Part shown: one piece after another, positions 11,789-22,191 of the stretch
Numbering within the stretch: position 1 is the first letter of the stretch
Layout: each line of letters starts with the position of its first letter
Origin: Fratercula arctica
Lineage: Eukaryota > Chordata > Aves > Charadriiformes > Alcidae
Assembly (NCBI GenBank): GCA_947846985.1
Contig: CANTUZ010000001.1
Span: forward strand, 111,555,757-111,619,756
DNA length: 64,000 bases
Direction of reading: 5' to 3'
The notes under the pieces: generated by a model
Told to the model about the DNA's origin: nothing
The model's database searches: none
Seen by the model: the letters and a program-made list of their open reading frames with translations, nothing else
Position numbers and translations under genes: made by a program

Positions 11789-12825
11789 ATGGTGGGGACT
11801 CAACTGAGAGCAAAGGCTGCAGCTCAGACTACAGGGTCTGCATCATCCACCCCAGTGGTGGCTGATGCCTCCACCCAGATGGAGCTGCTGAAGGGAGAGG
11901 CTGCAGTGCAGACCTCAGACTGCAAGTGCCTCCACCTTTCTCCTGGAGCAGGGATAGGTGGCAGACATGCCTGCAAAAAGTGTGTCCAAGTGGAGGACCT
12001 CCTGCAGCAGGTGGCTGAGCTGCAGGAGGTGGTGGGCAGGCTGCATAGCAGCAGGGAGGCTGAGAAAGAGATAGATAGCTCGTTCTCAGCACAGTCTGCA
12101 GTGGATCCACAGCCAAACAGTCAAAAATTCCCACACCGGTGCACACAGAAGGGAGGGGAGCCAGTAACACAGAAGAATGGAAGCTTGTGACAGCAAGGAT
12201 GAGCAGGAGAAAGAGATTTCCCCCAAAGTCTGAGATGCCCTTGCAGAACAGCTTCACGGCTCTGCAGAGTGAAGCAGAAAGACCCATTGCATTAGGATAG
12301 ACACTGGAGCTGGGTAAGGCAGCCCGATTTGCTCCCTGTATAACTAAGAAAAGGCAACGGGTGATAGTAGCAGGCAACTCTCTTCTGAGAAGTACAGAGG
12401 CAACTATTTTCCAACCTAATGCACTCTCCAGAGAGGCATGGTGCTTACCAGGGGCTCATATCAGGGATGTCATGGAGAGACTACCAAACCTTGTACAGTT
12501 TCTGACTATTATCCACTGTTGTTGTTTTACGTGGACCCCAGTGCACTGCCAGGAGCAGCCTGAGGGGTATCAAGAAGGATTATAGAGCCTTGAGATTGGC
12601 AGTAGGGGCCTCTGGAGTGCAGGCAGTTTTTTCATCATTCCTCTAGGTCAAAGGGAAGGGCGTTGATAGGGCCAATCAAATCTGGCAAATCAACAAAAGG
12701 CTACAGGACTGGTATCACAGTCAGGGGTTCAACTACATAGACCATGGGACTCGGTTTGAGAAACCAGGTCTACTGGGATCTAATGGAGTCCATCTGTCAG
12801 AGGAGGGAAAGACCGTTTAAGGAAC
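11789..12825 (+). pseudogene. CR1 ORF1 pseudogene: coiled coil plus SGNH esterase-like domain
   Basis: The likely start is the ATG at 11789 (MVGTQLRAKAAAQ). The N-terminal part holds a Cys/His-containing CKCLHLSPG...HACKKC segment, then a leucine-rich coiled coil (VEDLLQQVAELQEVVGRL), the typical CR1 ORF1 arrangement thought to bind RNA. Near 12180 a frameshift moves coding to another frame, which runs from 12181 with one TAG at about 12298. That frame contains VIVAGNSLLRST (12361 on), equivalent to the GDSL nucleophile block of the CR1 esterase domain: the Ser is kept but Asp is Asn. After further breaks, YIDHGTRFEKPGLL and SNGVHLS near 12735-12800 match the final block; His is kept but the expected Asp of DxxH is Asn. 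Stops and frameshifts make it inactive. Confidence 0.8.
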
Positions 12826-13012
12826 CTGAAGATGCACAAGTCCATGGGACCTGATGAGATACATCTGCGGATCCTGAGGAAAATGGCAGATGAAGTTGCT
12901 AAACCACTATCCATCATATTTGAGAAGTTGTGGCTGTCCAGTGAAGCTCCTGCTTACTGGAAAAGCGGAAACATAACCCTCCTTTTTAAAAAGGGAAAAA
13001 AGGAAGACCCAG
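12826..13012 (+). pseudogene. CR1 ORF2 reverse transcriptase, N-terminal scrap
   Basis: MHKSMGPDEIHLRILRKMAD and LFKKGKKEDPG correspond to the beginning of the RT domain; the longer copy at 25131-26816 has [17 protein letters not shown] and [14 protein letters not shown] at the same place. The frame is open for about 60 codons and then runs on into unrelated hAT sequence. None of the catalytic RT motifs is present. It directly follows the ORF1 esterase block, showing that the endonuclease segment has been deleted. Confidence 0.85.
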
Positions 13013-13762
13013 GTTTGCAAATATTTTCATCATTATGGGATACTTTGTTGCTTAAAAGTGTCACCTATAAAAATTCTCATATATGTATATGTAAAAAATA
13101 TGGAAACAGATTTTTCTAACAGTTTAAAATTTTTCAAAAAGAAAAATTTTGAACCCATTTGTTAAACATATAAAAATGTAACATCTTTCAATTAGGTTCC
13201 AAGAACAAGTTATTCAAGTTGGGGCAGATGGAAATTTACTAGCTGAATTTCAATAAAAACCTTTGCATAATTGGTGGAGGGGACTGAAAAAAACAGTGTC
13301 ATGATTTAGCAAGCACAGAAAATGATGCACTTCTTCCATTTTGATCTATGTATCTTCGAGGTATCTTTTTCTGCTATGACAGCCATTAAAACCAAGTATC
13401 AAAACAACTGAATTTAGAAATAGGCCTTCAAATTGCTGTATCACCGCCATCTTGTGTTAAACTAAGATTTTTAAAAAAGAAGGAAGCATGTTCAATCATA
13501 TTGCTGTCACTAATTATATTATTGTTAACACTAAATTTTTTAGTGGAGCAAAAAGTGTTTTGGTTTTTTTTACTGTGAATAAAATTATTTTAAAAATATT
13601 GTCGATCTTTATCTCATCTCTTTTTAATTTCTATTTTTTTGCATATTTTTATAATTTAATGCAATTGCACATGTATATAATTTATAAATAACTAAATATG
13701 TATATATACTGGGGGTGCATGCTTAAAAATTTTTTACTGATAGGGGCATATGATCAGAGAAG

Positions 13763-13776
13763 TTTGGAGACCACTG
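13763..13776 (-). repeat. Right terminal inverted repeat of the hAT element
   Basis: TTTGGAGACCACTG is the reverse complement of the left end with one mismatch and closes the hAT element. It is followed by CTATAGCC, the likely decayed target duplication. Confidence 0.8.
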
Positions 13777-13784
13777 CTATAGCC
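13777..13784. repeat. Right target-site octamer of the hAT element
   Basis: CTATAGCC directly follows the right terminal repeat and fits nTnTAGnn. It matches the left octamer at four of eight positions, including the central T-TAG. Confidence 0.5.
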
Positions 13785-14513
13785 CCGTAACATTACACAT
13801 GAATCCCGTATTATTATACTCTGGACTTAGACTTTACTGTAAATAATCTTTTTTTTTAATCTAGTTATTTTCTTCCTGACAGGTTCTTGGAAATTGAGCA
13901 TTGCCCAAGCCTTTATTCATATGAAGTAAAAAGAGAATTAGTATTTGTAGTATCTAAACTAATCATGTGATGGACTCTATATCTTCTTCATGACCTTGAT
14001 CTTTTACCCTCCTTACCTGCCAAAAAAAACAAACGCAGAAAACAACCACCCTCCTCTCCCCAAAATGTCCCTTGAAAGCTCTTGAGGAATGTTTCATTGA
14101 TTTTTTATTTATGTATTTTCAGGTCTTGACAGGCACAGAGGTAGAGGTATCGATGTACTGCAAGAAAGATTATTCTCTCATGATTTACAGTCCAAATCAT
14201 CATTCAGATTTTTTTAAATTTAAAACCTTCAGTAACAGATAACTTGACTGGGTACTTCTATTTAATGTGCTTCTTCCAACTCAAAAGAGATTTCAGGTTT
14301 TTTTGAAATTCACCAACATCTCAAGAGAAAACCCTTCTAAACCAATGTATTAAACTGGAGAGCATAGAAATTTTTTTAAATAACTAGAAATTATGATAAA
14401 CCATCTTGCTAAAAGAAGTGATGGTGATGTACTTTAAGAAGGTAGAATGTACTTTTAAAAATGTAAAATATATTTTAGGAGGTACAATCTCTCATTAAGC
14501 AAGAATAAAGAGC
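13785..14513. other. AT-rich spacer between hAT element and LTR
   Basis: I see no gene or identifiable repeat, only A- and T-runs. Confidence 0.55.
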
Positions 14514-15091
14514 TGTAAAAAGGTCACAAGGCCCTGTGAAACCAGACACTTGGTATAAACAATAAATGCCTTACTAATGAATATACCCTTGAAGAAGAAC
14601 AGAAGGCTGATAATAAGGAACATCCCACCACAAGAGGCGCCAAAACCGTCTGATAACCATACAGCTGCTGGATAAGGTATAAAGTCAACAAAAATTTGCA
14701 GTAACTGGGGGAAAGGTAAAGGTGGCAGTGGGAGATTGAGACCACTAACTCAATTGGAGACTGAATTGGACTACGTTCCACCCCCCTCCCCCAGTGCTGG
14801 TGCATGCACGCATCAATTAAAGGACCTTGTAACTTTAAATGAAAGTGAGAGACTTTACTAACCAATAGAAACTGTTAAAATAAGGTACTAACCAATAATT
14901 ATAATTAAGGGTGTGTATTTCTGTGTTTTGAACTGTATAATTATTCTGAAGAGTTTTAGGCCGGTGTGATAGATTTGTGGATTTCCACGTAGCACCCATC
15001 TCTGCAGAAAGGAAATAAATAGACAATACCTCTACTCTGTGTATATATTGATGTCTGCACACTGGGTGAATGACCCCACTTTGGGACAACA
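14514..15091 (+). mobile_element. Solo LTR, avian ERVL-like
   Basis: The segment has the layout of an endogenous retrovirus LTR: a probable TGT start, a TATAAAG box at 14679-14685, an AATAAA polyadenylation signal at 15014-15019, and an end of CCCACTTTGGGACAACA, reminiscent of avian ERVL LTR ends. No primer binding site or internal gag/pol sequence follows, so it is a solo LTR left by recombination. The candidate 5-base flanks AGAGC and ACAGT agree at three positions, so the target duplication is weak and the ends may be off by a few bases. The ORFs at 14524-15171 on the minus strand are chance frames within it. Confidence 0.6.
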
Positions 15092-18000
15092 ACAGTGTAC
15101 AGAATGACAAAATATAGTGAGAACCTGGACTGTAAAAAGAATAATTTGTTAAAGGAATATTTTAAACTCAAAGAATCTGTAAACTATTTTGTAAATATTA
15201 TTCAGAAATTTTGTGTTGCACAGTACTATCATTTTACATATTTAAGACTTCTGCTTTACCTCACACGTTGATAAGTTACAAGGTATTAGGACACTTCAGG
15301 CAAAAAAAAATAGAGATACAATTAACATCCAAGAGACAATAATTTTTATTTTATTTTTTAAAAAGAGTGGGGCATCTAATCATGTTTTTGGTTCCTCAGG
15401 GTGCTCACTATAAAAAGAAATAATTGATTTTCTCTCTTAGGTAAATTAGTATAAACTACGCATGATCCTCTACCTTTCCTTTGTTCCCTGCTGTACTGTT
15501 CATGTAAGAAGTTAAACTGATTCCACTTTTTCCACTGAGCTATAGAACTTAGTCTGTACAGCATGAGTAAATATAGGAGAGAGCAGTCAGTGAAATAAGG
15601 CAAGTTAATAATTTTTTTCCTTCTTGTTTACAAGTATGTGATTTTCAACAGACATGCAATAGTATTTGATTACATAGCTAGGAAAACCACTAGGCAAATA
15701 AAACTGAAAAAGTAATGTTATTTGTTCATTTGATTTGTAAGAAAAAAAGACAATCTACTTTTCCATGTTTGGGAATCCTCTTTGTCAAGTTCAGGGTGTA
15801 TGAGATGTTAAAGGTTCAATAAAAACCTTGTTTGATATTTTGGAAATCAGTTTAGGAAATCAGTTTAGGTCATTACCAAGAATAGGAAATAGTGCAATGA
15901 GGGAAACAAGCTGGAGCACGACCCAAACAGTAAAGTTACAGTTGGCCAACTGGCATTAAGTCTGACTCCTGTGAAGGAATAATACCACTTCTGAGAGAGA
16001 ATCCTTAATAAGAAACTGAATACCTTGCAGTTGGCAAGAACAAGTCAGATATCTAATGGTCCAGAAATTTTCTTCCAGAACAAAGAAGGGAGAAGGGAGA
16101 AGACAATGGTTCCTCCTAATAAACTTATATTTAGAGGAGAAGGAAATTGGAGGACAAACATTATCCCTACCCTCCCACCCAAAACCCCAAACCAACAAAC
16201 CACCTTACACCACAAAACCCAAACTAGTAGACTCTTGTATTACTTCAAACTGCATCTGGATCATCAGCTGAAGATATATATTGTAAATATATATGTTTTC
16301 AAAACGAATGGGAAGTAATGCATGCAATTATTCCATGCATGTATTATTCCTGTGAATGTTTTCATTTCTATTGCAATCTCAAATTACAACTAGCATTATA
16401 AAGTAAGAATAGGTGAATATCTACTAAAAAAAAGGCATAAACCAGAATGAGACAGCACTAATACAAGCAAACAGTGGTGGTCATGAGAAAATGCAAACTA
16501 TTTCAAATGGGAACACAACCACTTTAAAACCAGTTAGTACCTGAAATTCATCCAATCTACAAGAGCACAAAGGTCCTCCTTTGATTCACAGTATGAGTGT
16601 CTGCTGGCAAAAAGGAATGAACTAGCAGTATTGAAAGTAAACGGATACCTTTACTTCTAGTTTGGTTTTCTGCATCACCCTGTCTGGCGAAAGTGTCTCT
16701 GATCATTAACTGTGGTCTTACGTGTTGCATAAATTGTTCTATTTTGGTTTTGCAATTGGAGAATTGCTGTATTGGATCCTACCCATCACTACAGTGTTTG
16801 TGCTACTACCTATGATTTAGCACACAACCTCTGCTGAAACAGGTGATTGCACTACAGAGTTCAAATATTTTGAACCAAATGCCTTTTTGGTATCTGTACT
16901 TGAAATACTGTTTTTTCCTGCTTTTCTAACACTCTGTGACCAAAATCACATCACTCAGTCTGCGAGTAGCTTCACTAGTTCCTTTTTAACATTCCCAGAG
17001 CAGAATTGCCCTCTAGTTTCCAGACTCTCAATGGATTGTACTGTTCATTTCCATTCTTTCTTTTATTCCAGATTCCTGTCCTCTTTCTTTGCTTTTTCAC
17101 CACCATTGTTTATAAGGACCTTTTCTTCCCCAGATTGATTTACTTCCAATAGTTCCCCTACACTTAATTACACAACCGATATCCAGTGTGGCTAGAGATA
17201 TACTAATCTCATGAAAAGAAAACATTTCTTGAAAATATTGTTTCAATATAACCAAAAAATTGAGTCAAATCTGATTTATCTTCATGCTTGATTCCAATAT
17301 TGTCCAAATAAAAATTTTCAGATATTTACTTAAAAAAATAAATCTAGGAATGAAACCTTAAAAGATACCCTCAAATTAAAAAAGGCAAAAGATTTTACTG
17401 TTTTTATATTGCCGGAGAAAAAGCAAAGAGTAGCATTTCTGTCCAAAGATGGATTTATATCAGAACATATGGACAAGACACATAGGCTTTAGATCCATAT
17501 ATTTTTCAATAATTGCCTCATTTCAGCTTCAACTGAAAATACATTTTCTTCACTATTTATATGCCTTGACTGCTCTTGTTAAACATTCTCTGCCCAAAAT
17601 GCTGGGTAAGATGAAACTGCTTTCCGCTCCCCCTGTCCCTCCTCTCCCCCAGCAAGTGACAAGAGGATCATAGATCCTGGTCCTTTTTAAGTTAGGTCTG
17701 ATCTGTGAAAGTATTGACACATCTGTTCATATTCTTCTGTGAATGTAAATCAAGTAGATATGTGTCCTGTTATTGTACTACTGTTCTTCAATTAATAGAC
17801 ATATTTTTGAATGTGTTTTGAATATGTGCTTTTTTTTTTTCTTTTTAAGAATAGTCTCCTTACAAGGATAACAAGGTACTAAAAATCCACTGAGTAAAGT
17901 TTTACTTCTGTCTTTATGCTTTCTCATCTGACACAGCCTGAAAACCATTTCCTGTGAGCATAAAAAGAAGTCATACTACCATTTGTACACTCTGACCAGA

Positions 18001-18394
18001 AGGAAGTGCTATCAGAGTAAGATTTTAAAAATTCTTCTGCATTTTCCACGTATCTTCTGATTTCTATTTAGTGGTATTCCTAACTATATTGTAAGTACAA
18101 TGCAAACACAAGTTCTGAATTTTTTTGACATACACTACAGTTAAAGCAAGCTGATTTTTTTTTCTCCTTTATGAAAGAACACAGAAAATCAGTGTCTCTT
18201 TCCCTGTTATTAATTGCGATGGATCATTCAAGTAGATTACCATAATACAAGAAACCTGACTTTGTTAAAGCTGTAAATATCTCTATAGTAGTTTATTTTT
18301 TCTCCTTGGACAAGAGTTTTTACTTTACAAAACAAGATGAGTTTGGAAGAGGATCCGCAGAAGGTGACTGAAGAAAGGGAAGTCCCACCCTAGG
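15092..18394. other. Non-coding DNA
   Basis: I see no exon or classified repeat. One small perfect tandem duplication, GGAAATCAGTTTA repeated, lies at about 15841-15868. Overlapping frames at 15956-16318 exist on both strands and look like chance. The rest is AT-rich with T-runs, such as the one near 17830. Confidence 0.55.
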
Positions 18395-18692
18395 AAAGAT
18401 GGGGAGGGACTCTTTATCAGGGAATGTAGAAATAGGACGAGGGCTTACAGTTTTAAACTGTAAAAGGGGAGATTTAAATTAGATATTAGGAAGAAATTCT
18501 TTACTCTGAGGGTGGTGAGGCACTGGAACAGGTTGCCCAGGGAAGTTGTGGATGCCCCATCCCTGGAAGTGTTCAAGGCCAGGTTGGATGGAGCTTTGAG
18601 CAACCTGATCTAGTGGGAGGTGCCCCTGCCCATGGCAGGGGGGTTGGAACTAGATGATGTTTAAGATCCCTTCCAACTCTAACTATTCTATG
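18395..18692 (+). mobile_element. CR1 LINE 3' end fragment
   Basis: Sequence from GGAGGGACTCTTTATCAGGGAATG through GAGGGTGGTGAGGCACTGGA, GGTTGCCCAGGGAAGTTGTGG and GTTGGAACTAGATGATG to ACTATTCTATGA is a standard CR1 3' terminal region in plus orientation. The wording differs from the tails at 25.0 and 60.0 kb, so it belongs to another CR1 subfamily. It is strongly 5'-truncated, with no coding capacity. Confidence 0.9.
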
Positions 18693-21363
18693 AAAAGGAA
18701 CATTTTCAAGGCCTACTATAGGTACATTTTGAATTAAATTAACACACTATAGTTCTTCCTTTTGTTATATGTAAAAAAATAAATAAATCTGTAAACATAT
18801 ACTAATTAGCTCTTACAAACCTTGCATCTATGAAGAAAATAATTATTTTAAAATGTTAGTTAACAGAAAGCTCCTTTCAGGTCACCATATGGAGTATAAG
18901 AACCTCTTTGCATGTCTAAAGAACATGATAAAATTTGTAGGTTTTTAGGATGTTATAATGGAAGCATGAAAGATGTAATATGAAACAAGTATATTATTCC
19001 ATGTTAAGTACATTTGCAGTACTTTATGAAAGAAATGGTATTTGCTTTTGTTTCAGAAATGCCTGAGGCATCAAAGGATGTTTAGATCCCTAGACTACAC
19101 TGAAAGCAATAAGAATTGACCACCTATGTGTCTTGGATGATTTGTGTCTCACTCAGAACCCAGACCTGATAAACAGATTCAGTTGAGCCTCAGTGCTTTT
19201 CAGTAAGATAGTGTTAGAAGCTTTTCCTACTTTTGAAAATAAAATTTAAATCCTAGATCTTCAAAAGCAATTTTGAAAATTTCACTTCATCCCGTTTAAA
19301 TTCTATACAATATTTTTTATTGGAAGAAAATTGAAATATTCCCTTCCTCCTCTACCTAGGACCCTTAGCAAAAAAAATCCTCTGTCTTCCCCCGCTGTCC
19401 CCCAGGGAAATGGTGATTAAGAAAGTTGAGAAGTTTAAAGCTAGTTTTCATTTTATGGAAGAGTGAGAAAAAATAAACCAGACAGTTATTTAAAAACAGC
19501 TTCAAGTTGCCTTGCAAGTAATCTGAATTTAGAAACGGGAAAAAAGACTTCATTCAGAAACAGAAGTGTATGAGTTCAGATAGCTAATGCAACCATGCTC
19601 TTACCTCTCAGGAATCCACTATGTTAAATGTTGAATGTAAAAAGTATTGCTCAGGAGAAGCATGACATCTTCCCAACGCTGTTGTTAATAGAGAGAAATA
19701 ATAATGTAGTAAGGGTAAAATATGAAATGCCAACATTTCTTTGAAATTATATTGCAGGCCTGACATTTTAAGGATCAGCTATAGGGAACTGCGGAACACA
19801 ACCAAAACTCTCAACTATACCCAGACAACAGCCTGATTCCATAAGCCCAATGACATCTTGAAAGCTTCTGGAAAAAACTAACAAAAAAGAAAAAATAAAA
19901 ATCCATCCCCCCTCAAAACCCTCACATTAGCAACAAGAATCTTTAAAGGTAATTCCAGATCTGGCGCTCTTTCCTGTGCAGAAGAGATCTATAATGGCAG
20001 AAAGAGCTATCCAGTCATCAACAAGCAGCAATGAAGATATCTCTCCATTTACTTAGTCAATTCTCTTTGCTCTTGGAAATGAAAGAGAAGAATGTGTGCA
20101 AAACTGAAAAAAAATAGGATGAATATAAGGCACAGAACCTCAAGTACTATGTGAAAGATAGTAAAATGAATAAGTGAAATTTAAAAAGGACTTTAAGGCT
20201 TACCTTCAATAAGCAGGTCATGTCAGTAGGAGTATGCACGACTTTTTGTTGCTGCCGTGACCATGCCAGACATGTGTATATAATAATCTTTATAGCTACT
20301 GACTATAAGAAAGACTGATCTGAGCATGAATGAAAGGAAGAGAATTATCTGGAGATTAATTATGCTAATGACCCAAAAGTAGATGAAGAGGTTAACAACT
20401 CTGCCTGGAGACTAGTGCCCAAAAGTAACAGCAGGAAATAGTCAGCAACAGTAAATGAAAGTGATAATGATTGGATCAAATAATTGAAAATAAAGTTTTG
20501 CTCAGCCCAGGGTATTGGTGACAAAAAGCCAGCGTGAAAAAGAGAAGTTGTTTAGTAGAAAGATCCTCAGAAGATCCCAGAGGAACAACTGTGAGTAGGC
20601 TCAGCTGCTGTGCAGAAAGATGTAAGATGTCCTGAGAGGAAGCACTGGAGTCCCATCCTCATTGTTGGACCTTAGGATAAGGTAAGCTACATGCTGTACC
20701 CTGATTTGGACTGTGGTTAACATGGTGCCATCCTTATCAGTGATCTCAGCCCTGCTCAGTTACCTTTCAGGTAGGTACATCATGCAACTGCAAGCACAAC
20801 CCCAGCTGTGGCATGGGCTGTAGATGACTAACATGCTACATGTGAGATACGTGTGGTTTAGGTATTATTGTTGTTGCTTGAGTGGTGTTTTTTTCATCAT
20901 TATAGCTAATTTTTGTTATTACCTTATTATTTTTAGTGAAGTATTTGAATAAAGCAAAGGTTCAACTATTTCTCTGGCATTAGTACCCCTATGCTAATCA
21001 ACCGTCACAGTACACCATGACATAATTTGGTGCATGGGCAGAAGGCCCATGTTATCGAGAGCCACAAATCACTCCTAGTGTTCCAGTGCCACTGCTGCCC
21101 TTTGCAAGTCATGCAGCTGACATCCAAATGCAAATCACTCAGCAACTGTACCACATCTAACCATTAGGCTAACTGGCTTGCCCATGGGTAGCAGTCAAGA
21201 TACGGTTCATGCTAAATTTGTGATAATAACCTGGTCATTTTAGAATTTAGATACCTGACATAAATGCTTCCAGCTTCCAATAAAGTGCCCAAGGCAATGG
21301 TGAAATTAGCCCAAAATTAATGGGGGAAAGGGGGGAGGCAGGGAGAGAAGACTCAACACATTG
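18693..21363. other. Non-coding DNA
   Basis: I see no confident feature. The moderately structured stretch 20540-21060 includes an AATAAA at 20948-20953 and a TTTGGTGCATGGG motif near 21027, but it is not enough to call an LTR. Otherwise the sequence is AT-rich. Confidence 0.5.
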
Positions 21364-22191
21364 TAGTGCTACAAAAGATGGAATAAGCTTCCAACTCTTC
21401 TCACCTAAGAAAAGTAAAGAACAGATCAGCCCTAAGAGGCATTTATGAGAGACTGGAACCTCAAAATAATTTTCTTAAAGCTTGCTTAAGCTTGTGCAAG
21501 TCAACGGCAGGCTTGTGGGCCAATAAGAAGATTGCTTGTGTCTCTTTAGCACTTTCGGCAGCCTGTTCTTTTGCTTATCAGTCACCACCCAAGATTGCTA
21601 CCAGCTAAAAAGGGTGTAGGCCTTTGGTTATCAGAGTGGCCAGACCCTGTCTACTGCTAACTTGCTGTGGCATGACGACTGTGTTAAAACCAACCCCAAA
21701 GTCACTGAGGCACGATGACTGTGCTGAACCAAGCTCCGCCCAAGCAACAAAGGCAGGAAGAGCTCATACAGCGGCTGTGTCAAAGGACGATTAGCTGGGC
21801 AAAGGCCACCGTCATGCTGATTGGTCAAGCTATGGACCAACCTGGACTAAAACTGGTGTGGTGACCCACCACAATTGGGACTGGGACCCCCACCACCATC
21901 ACCACTTGAGAAACACGGATCAACGGGACGCCGCTGAACTTCAGAGGGCCGTCGGGATGCCATCGGGCCTGCGGTGGTGACTATGCGCTTGGTGTGCTCC
22001 ACAATACTGCTTCTCCTTTCTGCCTTTCCTCTACTTCCACCTTTACTCTATTGCTCGTCTCAGCGACTACTGCTGGGGAATAACAATAAAGTTACAGTAA
22101 GTGGCATCTGACCTAATTTGAGTCTTAATCTCATGCTTGGAATCATTGCAAACCTCTCCCAGGCCCAACGTAGTCAGACCAGGACATAACA
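21364..22191 (+). mobile_element. Solo LTR of an endogenous retrovirus, GC-richer
   Basis: The segment stands out as GC-richer than its surroundings between about 21630 and 22080. It has an inverted CCAAT box (ATTGGTC, 21820), an AATAAA signal at 22085-22090 in TAACAATAAAGTTACAG, a following R/U5-like stretch, and an end of GACCAGGACATAACA. A possible target duplication is ACATTG just before 21364 and GCATTG just after 22191. The left end would then begin TAGTG rather than the canonical TG, so it is uncertain and the true start may lie further in. No primer binding site or coding remnant follows, so I call it solo. The family is not resolved; the 69-codon minus-strand frame inside is chance. 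Confidence 0.55.

Larger units (their letters stand above)
11380..13012 (+). mobile_element. CR1 LINE, 5' half with internal deletion, nested in hAT
   Basis: GC-rich sequence starts abruptly near 11380 inside the hAT transposase and ends at about 13012, where hAT-like coding resumes. It contains a CR1 5' UTR (about 11380-11788), ORF1 with coiled coil and esterase domain, and then the first part of the ORF2 reverse transcriptase (MHKSMGPDEIH to KKGKKEDPG). The whole endonuclease region between ORF1 and RT is missing, with a junction near 12820-12835. The 3' end, including most of the RT and the terminal repeats, is also missing. CR1 copies are normally truncated at the 5' end, so one retaining the 5' end but lacking the 3' end points to a later deletion. 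Direction is the same as the host transposase. Confidence 0.85.
10407..13480 (+). pseudogene. hAT transposase pseudogene, split by CR1
   Basis: A plausible start at 10407 (MDNVLKLK) opens a broken frame. After several stops, the best conserved stretch is the open frame 10742-10924, which contains SSNTVGKCIENIA and FAIQLAESTCVSNM. The family norm there is LDEST, with the first catalytic Asp; this copy has Ala (codon 10847-10849). In a shifted frame near 11037-11069, VTADGVAALTG keeps the Asp expected at the second catalytic position. The frame then passes through a conserved HC/H-like region (FIHYIIHGQTVAARK) to WLSHGRV near 11310, where the CR1 interrupts. Beyond the CR1, FANIFSSL (about 13014) and SFSAMTAIKTKY (about 13364-13400) match the C-terminal hAT dimerisation region. 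In-frame stops, frameshifts and loss of the first Asp make it non-functional. Confidence 0.8.
10020..13776 (+). mobile_element. hAT-superfamily DNA transposon (Charlie/ZBED-like), decayed, with nested CR1
   Basis: The left end reads CAGCGGTCTCCAAA and the right end, reverse-complemented, reads CAGTGGTCTCCAAA: 13 of 14 bases match, as expected for hAT terminal inverted repeats. The flanking octamers ATGTAGGA (10012-10019) and CTATAGCC (13777-13784) both fit the nTnTAGnn preference of hAT 8-bp target duplications, although only four positions still agree. Between the ends, several frames match Charlie/ZBED-type transposases, including an IQLAEST block, a second-Asp block and a C-terminal SFSAMTAIKTKY block. 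The transposase has stops and frameshifts throughout and is interrupted by a CR1 at about 11380-13012, so the element cannot move by itself. I infer an old copy. Without the CR1 its length would be about 2.1 kb. Confidence 0.85.

Noticed and set aside
11829..12377. 182-codon minus-strand frame
   Set aside because: It is the antisense shadow of CR1 ORF1; the Pro/Ser/Cys-rich composition follows from the GC-rich sense strand.
20840..21060. Possible third LTR with primer binding site (AATAAA at 20948, then TTTGGTGCATGGG near 21027)
   Set aside because: The putative primer site matches a tRNA end only over the first TGGTG bases, no clear LTR start is visible, and no target duplication was found.
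21120..21200. tRNA-like words near GGCTAACTGGCTTGCCC
   Set aside because: No cloverleaf with A and B boxes at the right spacing could be drawn.
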